A stretch of DNA of 64,000 nucleotides from positions 186,001 through 250,000 of the forward strand of contig NZ_CAKUBT010000001.1 in NCBI RefSeq assembly GCF_934643285.1. Direction: 5' to 3'. This DNA comes from an uncultured Ellagibacter sp. Its GTDB lineage: Bacteria > Actinomycetota > Coriobacteriia > Coriobacteriales > Eggerthellaceae. A model generated the notes under the pieces. The model did no database searches. It saw only the letters and a list, made by a program, of their open reading frames with translations, and was not told the origin of the DNA. The position numbers and the translations under genes were made by a program. Of the stretch, positions 41,890-51,232 are shown piece by piece (position 1 is the first letter of the stretch; the number at the start of each line of letters is the position of its first letter).

Positions 41890-44109
41890 TTAAGCCTCGT
41901 GGCGACGGCGCGGCGTGCGGCCGTTGCTCGAACGCTGGCTGCGACCGGGGCGCATGTCGCGCTCACCACGGTCGTTGTTGCGGTGAGAATGCTCGCGGCC
42001 GTTGTCGGCGGAGCCTTCCGGAGCATCGGGCTTGTCGAGGCGATCGAGCGAGATCTTGCCCGTCTTCGGGTCGACTTCGAGAACCTGTACCTTCACAATG
42101 TCGCCCAGGGAGAGGACGTCTTCGACCTTGCCCACGCGGCCGTTGGCGACGCGGGAGATGTGGAGTAGGCCGTCCTTGCCCGGCGTGAGCTTCACAAAGG
42201 CGCCGAAGTCCTTGATGCCGACGACTTCGCCCTCGTAGATCTCGCCGACCTCGGGCTCCTTTACGATGCCCAAGATCATGGCCTTGGCAGCCTCGCCGGC
42301 CTTGCCCTCGACTGCAGCGATGTGGATGGTGCCGTCTTCCTGGATGTCGATGTTGGCGCCCGTCTCCTCCTGGATGCCGCGGACGACCTTGCCGCCGGAG
42401 CCGATGACGTCGCGGATCTTGTCGACGGGAATGTGGATGGTCTCGATGCGCGGCGCGGTGTCGCGAAGCTCAGCGCGGGGCTCGGGCAGCTTTTCGAGCA
42501 TAGCGCTCAGGATGAATGCGCGGCCTTCGTGTGCCTGCTTGAGCGCGCGGGCGAGGATGTCGACAGACAGGCCCTTGGCCTTGTTGTCCATCTGAAGTGC
42601 GGTGATGCCCTTCGACGTGCCGCAGACCTTGAAGTCCATGTCGCCGAGGAAGTCCTCGAGGCCCTGGATATCGGAAAGGATGACGACGTCGTCGCCTTCC
42701 TTGATAAGGCCCATGGCGATGCCGGAGACGGGAGCCTTGATGGGCACGCCCGCATCCATGAGCGCGAGAGTGGAGCCGCAGGTGGAAGCCATCGAGGAAG
42801 AGCCGTTGGATTCCATGATCTCGGAGACCACGCGGATTGCGTAGGGGAACTCGTCCTCGGAGGGGATTACGGGCAGAAGCGCGCGCTCAGCGAGGGCACC
42901 GTGGCCGATCTCGCGGCGCTTCGGGGAGCCCATGCGGCCGACTTCGCCGGTGCAGTAGGGCGGGAAGTTGTACTGGTGCATGTAGCGCTTGCCCTCGACC
43001 GGCTCGATGGTGTCGAGGCGCTGCCACTCGTTGAGCATGCCGAGCGTGCAGATGGAGAGCGCCTGGGTCTGGCCGCGCTGGAAGAGGCCGGAGCCGTGGA
43101 CGCGGGGCAGGTAACCGGGCACGATGTGCAGCGGGCGGATTTCGTCCGGGCGGCGACCGTCGGCGCGCTCGCCGGTCTCGATGACCATCTTGCGCATGGC
43201 CTTCTTCTCGAGCTTCTTCAGCGCGGCGGCGATATCAGAGCCCCAGCTTGCGCGCTCTTCGTCGGAGAACTCGTTGGTGGTGATCTCGGCCTTCAGATCC
43301 TCGACCTTGCCCATGCGCGAGAGCTTGTCGGCATCTTTGAGTGCTGCGGACATGCGATCGAAGTACGGCTCGGCGCGCTCGGCGATTTCAGGAGCGGGGG
43401 TATGGAGCTTGTACTCCATCGGGGTGGGATTGACCTTGGCGATGAACTCGGCCTGCTTGTCGCAGAACGCGGCGATCGCTTCCTGGCCGAAGGTCATGGC
43501 AGCGAGCATGTCCTCTTCCGAGATTTCCTTAGCGCCCGCTTCGACCATGGAGATGTAGTCCTTGGTGCCGGCGATGGTGAGGTCGAGGTCGGAATTGGCG
43601 TCCTCCTCGTAGGTGGGGTTGACGATGAACTCGCCCGTCTCAGCGTTGCGGCCGATCTTGACGCAGGCGGCAGGGCCGTCGAAGGGTGCACCTCCGACAA
43701 GGAGCGCAGCCGATGCGCCGCCGACGCAGATGACGTCAGGCTGGTTCTCGCCGTCGCAGACGAGCGTCGTTGCGACGATGTGGACCTCGTTTTTGTAGCC
43801 GTCAGGGAAACCGGGGCGGATCGGACGGTCGATCATGCGAGCATTTAAGGTGCCTTTCTCGGAAGGACGCGCCTCGCGCTTCAGGTAGCCGCCGGGGATG
43901 CGGCCGACGGAGTACATCTTCTCGATGTAGTCGACCGTGAGGGGGAAGAAGTCGTAGTCTTTCTCCTGCTTGGAGACGACGGCGGTCACGAGGATCGTGG
44001 TGTCGCCTTGGGTGACCAGCACGGCACCGGTTGCCTGCTTGGCCAGCTCGCCAGTCTCGAAGCGGTACTGCTTGCCGTACAGCTCGAAGGATTCGACGAT
44101 CTTTTCCAT
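41890..44109 (-). CDS. pnp: Polyribonucleotide nucleotidyltransferase (PNPase)
   Basis: A 739-residue phosphorolytic 3'-5' exoribonuclease: two RNase PH domains (GRIPGGYLKREARPSEK; SSSMASTCGSTLALMDAGV), a KH domain (VIGSGGKVVRGIQEETGA) and an S1 domain (EGEVVGIKDFGAFVKLTPGKDG), then a basic Arg/Ser/Asn-rich tail. ATG at 44109; upstream in-frame codons lie in the rpsO spacer. It follows rpsO with a hairpin in between, the conserved bacterial order. Confidence 0.96.
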   Translation of the reverse strand: MEKIVESFELYGKQYRFETGELAKQATGAVLVTQGDTTILVTAVVSKQEKDYDFFPLTVDYIEKMYSVGRIPGGYLKREARPSEKGTLNARMIDRPIRPGFPDGYKNEVHIVATTLVCDGENQPDVICVGGASAALLVGGAPFDGPAACVKIGRNAETGEFIVNPTYEEDANSDLDLTIAGTKDYISMVEAGAKEISEEDMLAAMTFGQEAIAAFCDKQAEFIAKVNPTPMEYKLHTPAPEIAERAEPYFDRMSAALKDADKLSRMGKVEDLKAEITTNEFSDEERASWGSDIAAALKKLEKKAMRKMVIETGERADGRRPDEIRPLHIVPGYLPRVHGSGLFQRGQTQALSICTLGMLNEWQRLDTIEPVEGKRYMHQYNFPPYCTGEVGRMGSPKRREIGHGALAERALLPVIPSEDEFPYAIRVVSEIMESNGSSSMASTCGSTLALMDAGVPIKAPVSGIAMGLIKEGDDVVILSDIQGLEDFLGDMDFKVCGTSKGITALQMDNKAKGLSVDILARALKQAHEGRAFILSAMLEKLPEPRAELRDTAPRIETIHIPVDKIRDVIGSGGKVVRGIQEETGANIDIQEDGTIHIAAVEGKAGEAAKAMILGIVKEPEVGEIYEGEVVGIKDFGAFVKLTPGKDGLLHISRVANGRVGKVEDVLSLGDIVKVQVLEVDPKTGKISLDRLDKPDAPEGSADNGREHSHRNNDRGERDMRPGRSQRSSNGRTPRRRHEA

Positions 44110-44241
44110 GTATTCTTTCTTTCTCTTAGCCTCATGCGCCCTATTGCGCCTGAGCTTCTTTGGCTGCGGGGTACTCACATTCCCCCGCCTCCACGAGCGC
44201 GCCCGCCGGATGCGATGCGCGACCGCCTTGCATATAGCACG

Positions 44242-44262
44242 GGGCCCGCAACTTGCGGGCCC
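44242..44262 (-). terminator. rpsO-pnp intergenic stem-loop
   Basis: GGGCCCGCA (44242-44250) pairs with TGCGGGCCC (44254-44262), 3-nt loop. Its position mirrors the hairpin found between rpsO and pnp elsewhere, which acts as terminator and RNase processing site. No U-run is seen. Confidence 0.6.
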
Positions 44263-44273
44263 ACGTTCCAAGC

Positions 44274-44561
44274 TTAGATGTTGTCGCGAATACCGAGCTT
44301 CTTGATGAGTGCGCGGTACTCTTCGATGTCGCGCTCCTTGATGTGCTTCAGGAGGCCGCGACGCTTACCGATGAGCTTCATCAGGCCACGACGGGTGTGA
44401 TTGTCCTTCTTGTGGGACTTCAGATGCTCGGTAAGATTGCGAATGCGCTCGGAGAGGATTGCGACCTGGACCTCGGCGGAACCGGAGTCGTTGTCGGACT
44501 TGCCGAATTCCTTGATGAGTTCGGCGGTCTTCTCCTTGGAGATGCTGAGCTTCGTTGCCAT
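44274..44561 (-). CDS. rpsO: 30S ribosomal protein S15
   Basis: A 95-residue S15, binding 16S rRNA helices 20-22. Characteristic HTRRGLMKLIGKRRGLLKHI is present, slightly longer at the N-terminus than the 89-residue norm. Strong SD (GAAAGGTGG) before the ATG. First gene of the rpsO-pnp unit. Confidence 0.97.
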   Translation of the reverse strand: MATKLSISKEKTAELIKEFGKSDNDSGSAEVQVAILSERIRNLTEHLKSHKKDNHTRRGLMKLIGKRRGLLKHIKERDIEEYRALIKKLGIRDNI

Positions 44562-44738
44562 TGTTTTCCACCTTTCAAGTATCTAAGCTCTCGATCGTCC
44601 CGGGTAGGCAAGCGGGTGGCGCATGCGAACTAGGGGCGAACCAGCTGCCGTTATGACAGCCTGCTTATTGTAATGGGACGTCTTCGGTGCGGCAAGCGAG
44701 ATAAGGGGCATTCCCACCTGTTCTGCACAATCTTGCCG

Positions 44739-44987
44739 TTATTCGGCCGCTTTCGCCTCGCGAAGGGCGTGGCAGAGCTGGTCTGCGCACGACGTAGAGC
44801 GGTTGCCGCAGGTGTTTCCGTCGAGGATCGAGCAGACATCGGCAATGTCTTTGCCCTCGACGAGCTTGGAGATGGCCTTCAGGTTGCCGTTGCATCCGCC
44901 GATGAAGTCGACGTGTTTGATTGTGTCGCCCTCGACCTCGACGTTGATGGCGCGGGAGCAAACCCCTTTGGTGCGATAGGTGTACAT
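44739..44987 (-). CDS. TSCPD-domain protein (TIGR03905-like)
   Basis: An 82-residue protein with GVCSRAINVEV, FIGGCNGNLKAIS, and the terminal signature STSCADQLCHAL. This is the short stand-alone version of the domain also found at the C-terminus of some ribonucleotide reductases. Several cysteines suggest metal or redox function. Molecular role is unknown. It lies alone between recO and rpsO. Confidence 0.85.
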   Translation of the reverse strand: MYTYRTKGVCSRAINVEVEGDTIKHVDFIGGCNGNLKAISKLVEGKDIADVCSILDGNTCGNRSTSCADQLCHALREAKAAE

Positions 44988-45002
44988 TTCTTCCTCTTTC
45001 CG

Positions 45003-45779
45003 TCATTTCGATTCGTAAAGCCCGCTCGTGAACATAAACGAGAGCGAGCGAAGCCTGCAGCCGACATGCTCGACGCACCATCTCTGGCACAGATCGAGCA
45101 CCGAGAACGCCTCGCGTACCCCCATGCGCGCGCCTGCGATGTCGGAAAACGTCGAGCGCAGAAGGAAGTTCGACCACTCGGCGGCTTGGGCGTCGATGTA
45201 GCCGGCTTCAGTGTGCGCTCGACAGTGCGAGCATATCACACCGCCTTCGCGCGGGGAGAAGGCGAGCGAGCCGTCCGGCAGGGGCGTCACGGGATTTCCG
45301 CAAGCGGCGCACTCGGAGAGCACGGGTCGCACACCGGTCATGGCGAACGCCTTCAGAAGATGGCCGGCAGCGATTGAAGGCGAACCTGAGGCGTCGGTGT
45401 TGCACATCGCTCGAAGCGCGGTCTGCGTCATCGCAAAGAGGTTCGGGCATTCGAGGCCTGCTTGCGTGGTGCGCTCGACGAGCTCGGCTATCGGGGCGGC
45501 GGCGGAGATGCGCTCGATGTCGCCGCGCAGGGCGGCGTTGCCTTCGACAAGGCGCGCCTCGGACACCACGTCGAGCGAGCGGCCCTTTGCGCACAGGACG
45601 TCTGCCACCGAGAAGAGTTCGAGCCGCGAGGCGAAGCTGCTTTTCGGCTTGCGCGCCCCCTTGGCGACAGTACGAAGCTGCGAACCGTCCTCGGCAAGAA
45701 GGGTGAGGATAAGGTCGCTCTCCCCCAGCTTCGTCTTGCGCACGACGATGACGCGCGCGGTATAGGTGGGACGTGCCAC
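45003..45779 (-). CDS. recO: DNA repair protein RecO
   Basis: A 258-residue recombination mediator: N-terminal OB fold (ARVIVVRKTKLGESDLILTLL) and a helical domain with a zinc site (CAACGN ... CSHC). It loads RecA on SSB-coated DNA with RecFR. GTG start, five bases past the stop of the PASTA gene; the ribosome site is weak. Confidence 0.93.
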   Translation of the reverse strand: MARPTYTARVIVVRKTKLGESDLILTLLAEDGSQLRTVAKGARKPKSSFASRLELFSVADVLCAKGRSLDVVSEARLVEGNAALRGDIERISAAAPIAELVERTTQAGLECPNLFAMTQTALRAMCNTDASGSPSIAAGHLLKAFAMTGVRPVLSECAACGNPVTPLPDGSLAFSPREGGVICSHCRAHTEAGYIDAQAAEWSNFLLRSTFSDIAGARMGVREAFSVLDLCQRWCVEHVGCRLRSLSFMFTSGLYESK

Positions 45780-45784
45780 AAGCG

Positions 45785-47386
45785 CTACTTCTTAAGCGAT
45801 GGTTTGCTGGAGGCGATGCTGTTGTCTGAGTTCCACTTGATGGTGCCCGACTTCTGCTCCGCCGAGCCGTAAATCGTGCCGAAAAGCAGCGTGTTCTCGA
45901 ACTTCTTGGCGGTGATTGTGTAGCTCACGACCCCGTCGCCCTCGTAGTTCACGCTGTCGCAGGAGACCACCTCGTAGTTAATGCCGTCCATGACAACGGT
46001 TGCGCCCTTGCTGAAGAAGGAATAGGTTTCGGAGACGAGCTCCTTCTCGCGCGACTTCGACACGGTGATCGTCACAGTGGAGCCCGATTTCAGCTTGGTC
46101 TCCGCGGCGGGATCGGTGGAAAGCACCGTGCCCTCGGAGCTGTCTTCGGAATACTTGGTTGCGACTTCAACGGCAAAGCCCGCCTCCTTGAGCGCGGCGG
46201 TGGCGTCGTCCTGCGATTTGCCAGTGACGTCAGGCACAACGTAGGATTCGGCAACCGTGACAGTCACGGCCGTCGCCGACTTCACCTTCGTTCCTGCTTG
46301 GGGCTCGACTTCGAGCACGGTGCCCTCGGCCTCGTCGGATTTCACTGTCTTGAACGTGACGTTGCCAAGACCCTCTTTCTCAAAGGCGGCCTTCGCCTCA
46401 TCTTGGGTGCTCCCCACGATGTCGGGGACGGCACGCGGGGTCGCAATGGAGACGTTCACCGTGGTACCGCTGGGAACGCGCGAACCTGCAGCGGGGTCGG
46501 TGATGAGAACGATGCCCTCGACTTCGTCCGATTTTACCTGCGACGTGTCGACTGCGAATCCCTTGCTCTCGAGGAGCCAGATCGCGTCAGCCTGAGCCTC
46601 CCCCGTCACATCGGGTACAGTCTTTCCGCCCCAAAGCTCGAGAGAATAAGTAATACCGATTGCCGCGGCGGCAATGATGGCAACGACGACGACCGCGACA
46701 ATCGCGCGGGTCCTACGGGCAGCCTTGCGTTTCTTCGCTTCCTTCTCGGCGTCGGGTGACTCGTATTTCTTCTGGGTGGGCGCGGGCTCGCCCTCGATTT
46801 TGGGAAGCTCCATCGTATCGCCGGAGCGCCACGAGCGCGCAGGCGGAACATAGCTCGAGTCGACGAGCCGTTCGAAGCCCGACAGGTCGACGGTGTTCGC
46901 CGCGTTCAGGTCGATCTTGTGGGTCTGCTCGCTGGCGAGGGAGTCGGCGCAATCGGCTCGAGGGATGCCAATGCGCGGCAGGGCCTCATCGAGTGCCTCG
47001 CGTTCGGCATCGTCGATCGAGTCATGTGAGGCCGCGTGCTCGTCGGAGCTTTGCCCGAGGTCCTCGTCTTCCGCTTCCTCGATGTCCGACAAAGCTGCAT
47101 CGTCGATGGAATCGGAGTCGTCTTCGATGGCGGGCTCGATGGAGCTCGTCTCATCGGTGCAGGACACCATCGGGTCCTCGGTGGTCAGAGGCGCGGCAGC
47201 ATCGATGACCTGCGTCTTGTCCGCATCGTATGCTTCCTCGCACCCGTCAGGATCCTGTATATCGCTGAGGGTCACCGCATCGATGACCTGCGTCTTGTCG
47301 GCGCTCGAGAGCAGAGGGCTCCCGCATTCATTGCAGAATTTGGCTCCTTCGCGATTTTCGCTTTGGCAATGAGGGCAGATCATCAT
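45785..47386 (-). CDS. Zinc-ribbon, single-pass membrane protein with three PASTA domains
   Basis: A 533-residue protein: N-terminal zinc ribbon (CPHC, CNEC in residues 4-21), a long acidic cytoplasmic segment, one transmembrane helix (about 228-247), then three PASTA repeats starting VPDVTGEAQ, VPDIVGSTQ and VPDVTGKSQ, and a C-terminal domain of about 90 residues. PASTA domains bind peptidoglycan or muropeptides, usually on PknB kinases, but no kinase domain is present. The cytoplasmic part repeats DKTQVIDA (Thr32, Thr58) and has QTHKID (Thr155), resembling FHA-recognised T-x-x-I/L sites (inference). It lies between era and recO. Confidence 0.85.
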   Translation of the reverse strand: MMICPHCQSENREGAKFCNECGSPLLSSADKTQVIDAVTLSDIQDPDGCEEAYDADKTQVIDAAAPLTTEDPMVSCTDETSSIEPAIEDDSDSIDDAALSDIEEAEDEDLGQSSDEHAASHDSIDDAEREALDEALPRIGIPRADCADSLASEQTHKIDLNAANTVDLSGFERLVDSSYVPPARSWRSGDTMELPKIEGEPAPTQKKYESPDAEKEAKKRKAARRTRAIVAVVVVAIIAAAAIGITYSLELWGGKTVPDVTGEAQADAIWLLESKGFAVDTSQVKSDEVEGIVLITDPAAGSRVPSGTTVNVSIATPRAVPDIVGSTQDEAKAAFEKEGLGNVTFKTVKSDEAEGTVLEVEPQAGTKVKSATAVTVTVAESYVVPDVTGKSQDDATAALKEAGFAVEVATKYSEDSSEGTVLSTDPAAETKLKSGSTVTITVSKSREKELVSETYSFFSKGATVVMDGINYEVVSCDSVNYEGDGVVSYTITAKKFENTLLFGTIYGSAEQKSGTIKWNSDNSIASSKPSLKK

Positions 47387-47512
47387 GCGCGCATTCTCCC
47401 GTTCAAACGTCTCATCTGCGTTATTGTAGCTGAACGGCCGTCGGGATTTCGGCGTCGCGGCGCACTCCGGCCGATACGCGACAATACCTGCACAAAGCGA
47501 AGGCCGCGAGAA

Positions 47513-48418
47513 TTAAGCGCCCTCGCCGTAGCCAAAGCGGCGAATTTGCGTGGCGTCGCGGCGCCAGTTTTTCTTCACCTTCACGTTCAAATCGAGGAAC
47601 ACGCGGCAGCCGAGCAGCTGCTCGAGGTCAGCGCGGGCCTCGCTGCCGATGCGCTTGATCGCAGCGCCCTTCTTCCCGATGATCATACCTTTTTGGCTGT
47701 CGCGCTCGACGTAGATGGTGGCGAAAATACGCTGGAGGTCTTTTTTCTTGTCGTACTGCATGTTGTCGACGGCGACGCCGATTGAGTGTGGCACTTCGTC
47801 GTGGAACGAGCGCAGGATCTTCTCGCGGATGAACTCGGCGATCACGACTTCCATCGGCTGGTCGGTCTGCATGTCGGGTGGGAACCATGCGGGGCCCTCG
47901 GGCAAGAAGAAGACAGCCTCTTCGACGAAGGCGTCGACGTTCGCGCCGCTGCGAGCGGAGAGCGCCACCATGGCGTCCCAGGTCATAAGGGCTTCTGCTG
48001 CCTCGCGCTGCGCAGCGATCTGCTCGGGTGTCGCGATGTCGGTCTTAGAGAGCACGCAGATGCGGCGCGCCTTGCAGGCGGCAACCTGCTTGGCGACCCA
48101 TTCATCGCCGCGGCCAATTGGCTGGGAGGCGTCGATCACCATGGCAACGACGTCGATGTCTTGCAGGCCCTTGAGCGCGGACTCGTTGAGCTCCTCGCCG
48201 AGGGCGTCGTGGGGCTTGTGGATGCCCGGCGTATCGACGAGGATGAGCTGGAAATCATCGCGCGTCAAGACAGCGCGGAAACGGTGGCGGGTCGTTTGGG
48301 CGGTCGAGGAGGTGATGGCGATCTTCTTGCCCATGATAGCGTTCAAAAGCGTCGACTTGCCCGCGTTCGGACGTCCGACGAGGGTGGCGAAACCCGACTT
48401 GAAACCTTCTTTTTGCAT
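47513..48418 (-). CDS. era: GTPase Era
   Basis: A 301-residue GTPase for 30S maturation: P-loop GRPNAGKSTL, DTPGIHKP, SKTD, and a C-terminal KH domain with GMIIGKKGAAIKRIG. ATG at 48418 follows the dgkA stop by two bases; the long frame upstream is within dgkA. Part of ybeY-dgkA-era, a conserved neighbourhood. Confidence 0.96.
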   Translation of the reverse strand: MQKEGFKSGFATLVGRPNAGKSTLLNAIMGKKIAITSSTAQTTRHRFRAVLTRDDFQLILVDTPGIHKPHDALGEELNESALKGLQDIDVVAMVIDASQPIGRGDEWVAKQVAACKARRICVLSKTDIATPEQIAAQREAAEALMTWDAMVALSARSGANVDAFVEEAVFFLPEGPAWFPPDMQTDQPMEVVIAEFIREKILRSFHDEVPHSIGVAVDNMQYDKKKDLQRIFATIYVERDSQKGMIIGKKGAAIKRIGSEARADLEQLLGCRVFLDLNVKVKKNWRRDATQIRRFGYGEGA

Positions 48419-48420
48419 TC

Positions 48421-48780
48421 CTAGCACAGCAGTTCTCCGATCTTGGGGATGAAAACGATGGCGGCGACGACAACCGAGGCAACGGCGAGAATGAAAGCCG
48501 CTCCCGCCGCACAGTCTTTGGCGTGCTTTGCGAGCACGTGGTATTCGGGCGACACCAAGTCGACGACTGCCTCGATGGCGGTGTTCGCGGTCTCGGCCGC
48601 CATGACAGCACCGATGCAGATGACGATAGCAAGCCATGAAGGGGCATCGATACGCAGGGCGAACCCAAGCACAACGGCGGCAACGGCGAAGCCGGCGTCT
48701 ATGCGCATGTTGCGTTGCTTAAAGGCGAACGCGACGCCCTCGGCTGCGCATTTGAAAGCATGAGGGAGCGATTGGGTCAT
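48421..48780 (-). CDS. dgkA: Diacylglycerol/undecaprenol kinase family protein
   Basis: A 119-residue membrane kinase with three transmembrane helices and the signature AAETANTAIEAVVDL ... HAKDCAAGAAF. Gram-positive members phosphorylate undecaprenol rather than diacylglycerol. It starts right at the ybeY stop (TAG then ATG). Confidence 0.92.
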   Translation of the reverse strand: MTQSLPHAFKCAAEGVAFAFKQRNMRIDAGFAVAAVVLGFALRIDAPSWLAIVICIGAVMAAETANTAIEAVVDLVSPEYHVLAKHAKDCAAGAAFILAVASVVVAAIVFIPKIGELLC

Positions 48781-49311
48781 CTAATGCTCTCCCCTCACAA
48801 GCGCTCCCGGGCCGTTCATCTCGCCGAAGATGGAAAGCTCGAGCCCTCGCTTGCGCGCCCATTCGCGAAGAAGTTCCGCCTCGCGCGACTCCATGACCTC
48901 GGCCTCGTCATCTTCGATGTGGTCGTAGCCGCACAGGTGCAAAAGGCCGTGGACGAGAAGGACGGAAAGCTCGCCTTCGAAGGTGGTGCCGAACAGCTCG
49001 GTTTGCCGCTCGGCGACGTCGACCGCGATGATCACGTCTCCGAGCTCGAAGGGCATCCCGGGAATTTCGCCTTCCCCCTCGCCCATCTCGTCGTCGAGCC
49101 CGTCGCATTCGAACGAGAGGACGTCGGTGGGGCCGGTCTTTCCGCGGAATTCCTCGTTGAGGCGGGCCATCTCATCGTCGTCGATGAAGCTTACCGAGAC
49201 CTCGGTGTTTTGCGGGCAGTCCTCTTGGGAGAGTACGAAGGCGGCAAGCTCGGAGACGGGCACGCTCGCGATGAGGTCCTCTTTGTATTCGCAGTTCACT
49301 TCGATGTTCAT
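48781..49311 (-). CDS. ybeY: rRNA maturation endonuclease YbeY
   Basis: A 176-residue zinc metalloprotein acting in 16S rRNA 3'-end maturation. The metal motif HGLLHLCGYDH (H-x3-H-x5-H) is intact. ATG at 49311 with AAGGAGA six bases upstream. Next upstream is the frameshifted phoH, in the usual phoH-ybeY order. Confidence 0.95.
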   Translation of the reverse strand: MNIEVNCEYKEDLIASVPVSELAAFVLSQEDCPQNTEVSVSFIDDDEMARLNEEFRGKTGPTDVLSFECDGLDDEMGEGEGEIPGMPFELGDVIIAVDVAERQTELFGTTFEGELSVLLVHGLLHLCGYDHIEDDEAEVMESREAELLREWARKRGLELSIFGEMNGPGALVRGEH

Positions 49312-49330
49312 GAAAATCTCCTTGCGTGCT

Positions 49331-50282
49331 TTAAGCGTCGGCCCGGTCGTAGGCGGCGACGATTGCGGCCACGAGCGAATGTCGCACAACGTCTTTCCCC
49401 GAAAGGCGGCAAAACGACACGTCGTCGATGTCCCCAAGAACGCGCTCGGCGTCGGCAAGGCCCGAGCGCGACCCCGGAAGGTCCCGCTGCGTCAAGTCGC
49501 CGGTGACAATCATCTTCGAGTTGAAGCCGAGCCTGGTCAGGAACATCTTCATCTGCTCGGGCGTGGTGTTTTGCGCCTCGTCGAGGATGATGAAGCTGTC
49601 GTTGAGCGTGCGCCCGCGCATGAAAGCGAGCGCACGCGATCTCGATGACCCCGCTGTCGATGAGGTCGTTGGCGCGCTCCATGTCGGTCATGTCGAAAAG
49701 CGCGTCATAGAGCGGCCGGATATAGGGGTCGACTTTCTCGTTGATCGTACCCGGCAAAAAGCCCAGGTTCTCCCCCGCCTCAACGATGGGCCTGGTCAAG
49801 ATGATGCGCCCGACTTCCTTGCGCTTAAGCGCGGCGACGGCCATCGCCATAGCAAGATAGGTCTTGCCTGTTCCTGCGGGGCCAAGCCCGAACGTGATGG
49901 CGTGGGAGCGGATGGCGTCGACGTAGCGCTTCTGGCCTGCCGTTTTCGGCCTGATGGCTCGCCCGCGGAACGTGAGGAGAATATCCTCGCGCAGCGCCTG
50001 GGGCGAGAATTCCGCGCTGCGGAGAAGCTCGATCGAGCGCAAGGCGTACTCGGGAGTCACTTCCTCGCCCCGTTCCGCAACCTTGATGAAGTCGGAGAAA
50101 AGTGCCGTAAGCGACTGCACTTCGCTTTGATCGCCTGCGAGGATGATGGAATCGCCCCTCACGGTGATGTTCGCCTCAAATGCCGATTCGACGACCCGCA
50201 GCGTCGAGTCCGCAGGTCCGACGACAAGCGCCAAATCGACGCTCGCCGGTGCAGTTAGTGTAATTTGCGTTTTGTCTGTCAT
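49331..50282 (-). pseudogene. phoH: PhoH-like ATPase with a single-base frameshift
   Basis: The first frame (from ATG 50282) encodes a normal PhoH N-terminus and Walker A (GPAGTGKTYLAMAMAV) up to DSGVIEIA. There the family continues with roughly P-L-A-F-M-R-G-R, but the frame instead reads CARFHARAHAQ. The correct continuation (LAFMRGRTLNDSFIILDEAQ, including Walker B) is in another frame from about 49630 to 49331. One extra base at or near 49634, within GCGTGCG on the minus strand, explains the shift; removing it restores about 316 residues. No slippery heptamer is evident. It is either a real mutation or a sequencing/assembly error. No clear SD precedes the ATG. Confidence 0.85.
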
Positions 50283-50362
50283 GCTTGCCATTGTAGCATG
50301 CGGGCAACACGTTACCCTGATGCCCGACATTCACCACATCACTGGATGCAAAAGGAACTATC

Positions 50363-51232
50363 ATGACCACGGTAAAGCAACTGTTCGACGAGTCGCGAGC
50401 CGCTTCGCGCCCAACGCTCTCGTTCGAGATCTTCCCGCCGAAGGGCGATCTGGACCACCGTACCGCGCGCGAGGTTGCAGGAGGCCTCGCCCCCCTTGGC
50501 CCCGACTTCATCTCTGTCACCTACTCGGCGGGCGGCGGCGGCAACAAGCATTCCACCAACGATGTGGCCGAGCTCATCCAGTCTGACTTCGGCACGGTCT
50601 GCGTAGCGCACCTCACCTGCGCGGGGGCGACCGCATCTTCGATTGCGGCCTCCATCGAGGATTTGCACGCGCACAACATCGAGAACGTCCTCGCACTGCG
50701 CGGCGATATCCCGGCAGGAGTCGAGCCCACTGAGTTCCGCTTCGCGAAGGACCTCATCCCCACGCTTGCCGACGCCGGCTTCTGCGTGGGCGCTGCGGCG
50801 TATCCCGAGGGGCACATCGACTGCATCGACCCGAAGGTAAACATCGAGCATTTGAAGGAGAAGGTCGATGCAGGAGCGAGCTTCCTCGTGACGCAGCTGT
50901 TCTTCGACAACGATTATTTCTACCGCTTCCGTGAGCGTTGCACCTCCGCGCGGATTTATGCCCCGATCACCTGCGGCATCATGCCGTTTTTGAGTAAGCA
51001 GCAGATCCAGCGCATGGTGTTCATGTGCGGTGCCTCTCTTCCGAGCCCCATCATCAAACTGCTCGCCCGCTACGAGGACGACCCCGCAAGTCTTCGTGCG
51101 GCTGGCATCGAGTATGCTTGCAAGCAGCTCGTCGACCTTGAGGAACACGGCGCGGACGGCCTTCATGTCTACACGATGAACCACCCCGACATCGCGCGCG
51201 CCTGCACCGAGGCGATACGCCGTGCCGGCTAG
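50363..51232 (+). CDS. metF: Methylenetetrahydrofolate reductase
   Basis: A 289-residue flavoprotein reducing 5,10-methylene-THF to 5-methyl-THF for MetH. Landmarks: LSFEIFPPKGD, ISVTYSAGGG, ALRGDIP, FLVTQLFFDNDYFYRF and GIMPFLS. ATG with AAAGGA upstream. It overlaps the next gene by 11 bases and is the first gene of a three-gene methionine unit. No SAM or B12 riboswitch is visible in the 80-base space upstream. Confidence 0.95.
   Translation: MTTVKQLFDESRAASRPTLSFEIFPPKGDLDHRTAREVAGGLAPLGPDFISVTYSAGGGGNKHSTNDVAELIQSDFGTVCVAHLTCAGATASSIAASIEDLHAHNIENVLALRGDIPAGVEPTEFRFAKDLIPTLADAGFCVGAAAYPEGHIDCIDPKVNIEHLKEKVDAGASFLVTQLFFDNDYFYRFRERCTSARIYAPITCGIMPFLSKQQIQRMVFMCGASLPSPIIKLLARYEDDPASLRAAGIEYACKQLVDLEEHGADGLHVYTMNHPDIARACTEAIRRAG

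Noticed and set aside
49600..49660. Programmed ribosomal frameshift in phoH
   Set aside because: No slippery heptamer, SD-like stimulator or convincing pseudoknot near the shift; a simple indel explains it.
50283..50362. SAM or cobalamin riboswitch before metF
   Set aside because: Only 80 bases are available and no conserved riboswitch core could be recognised.
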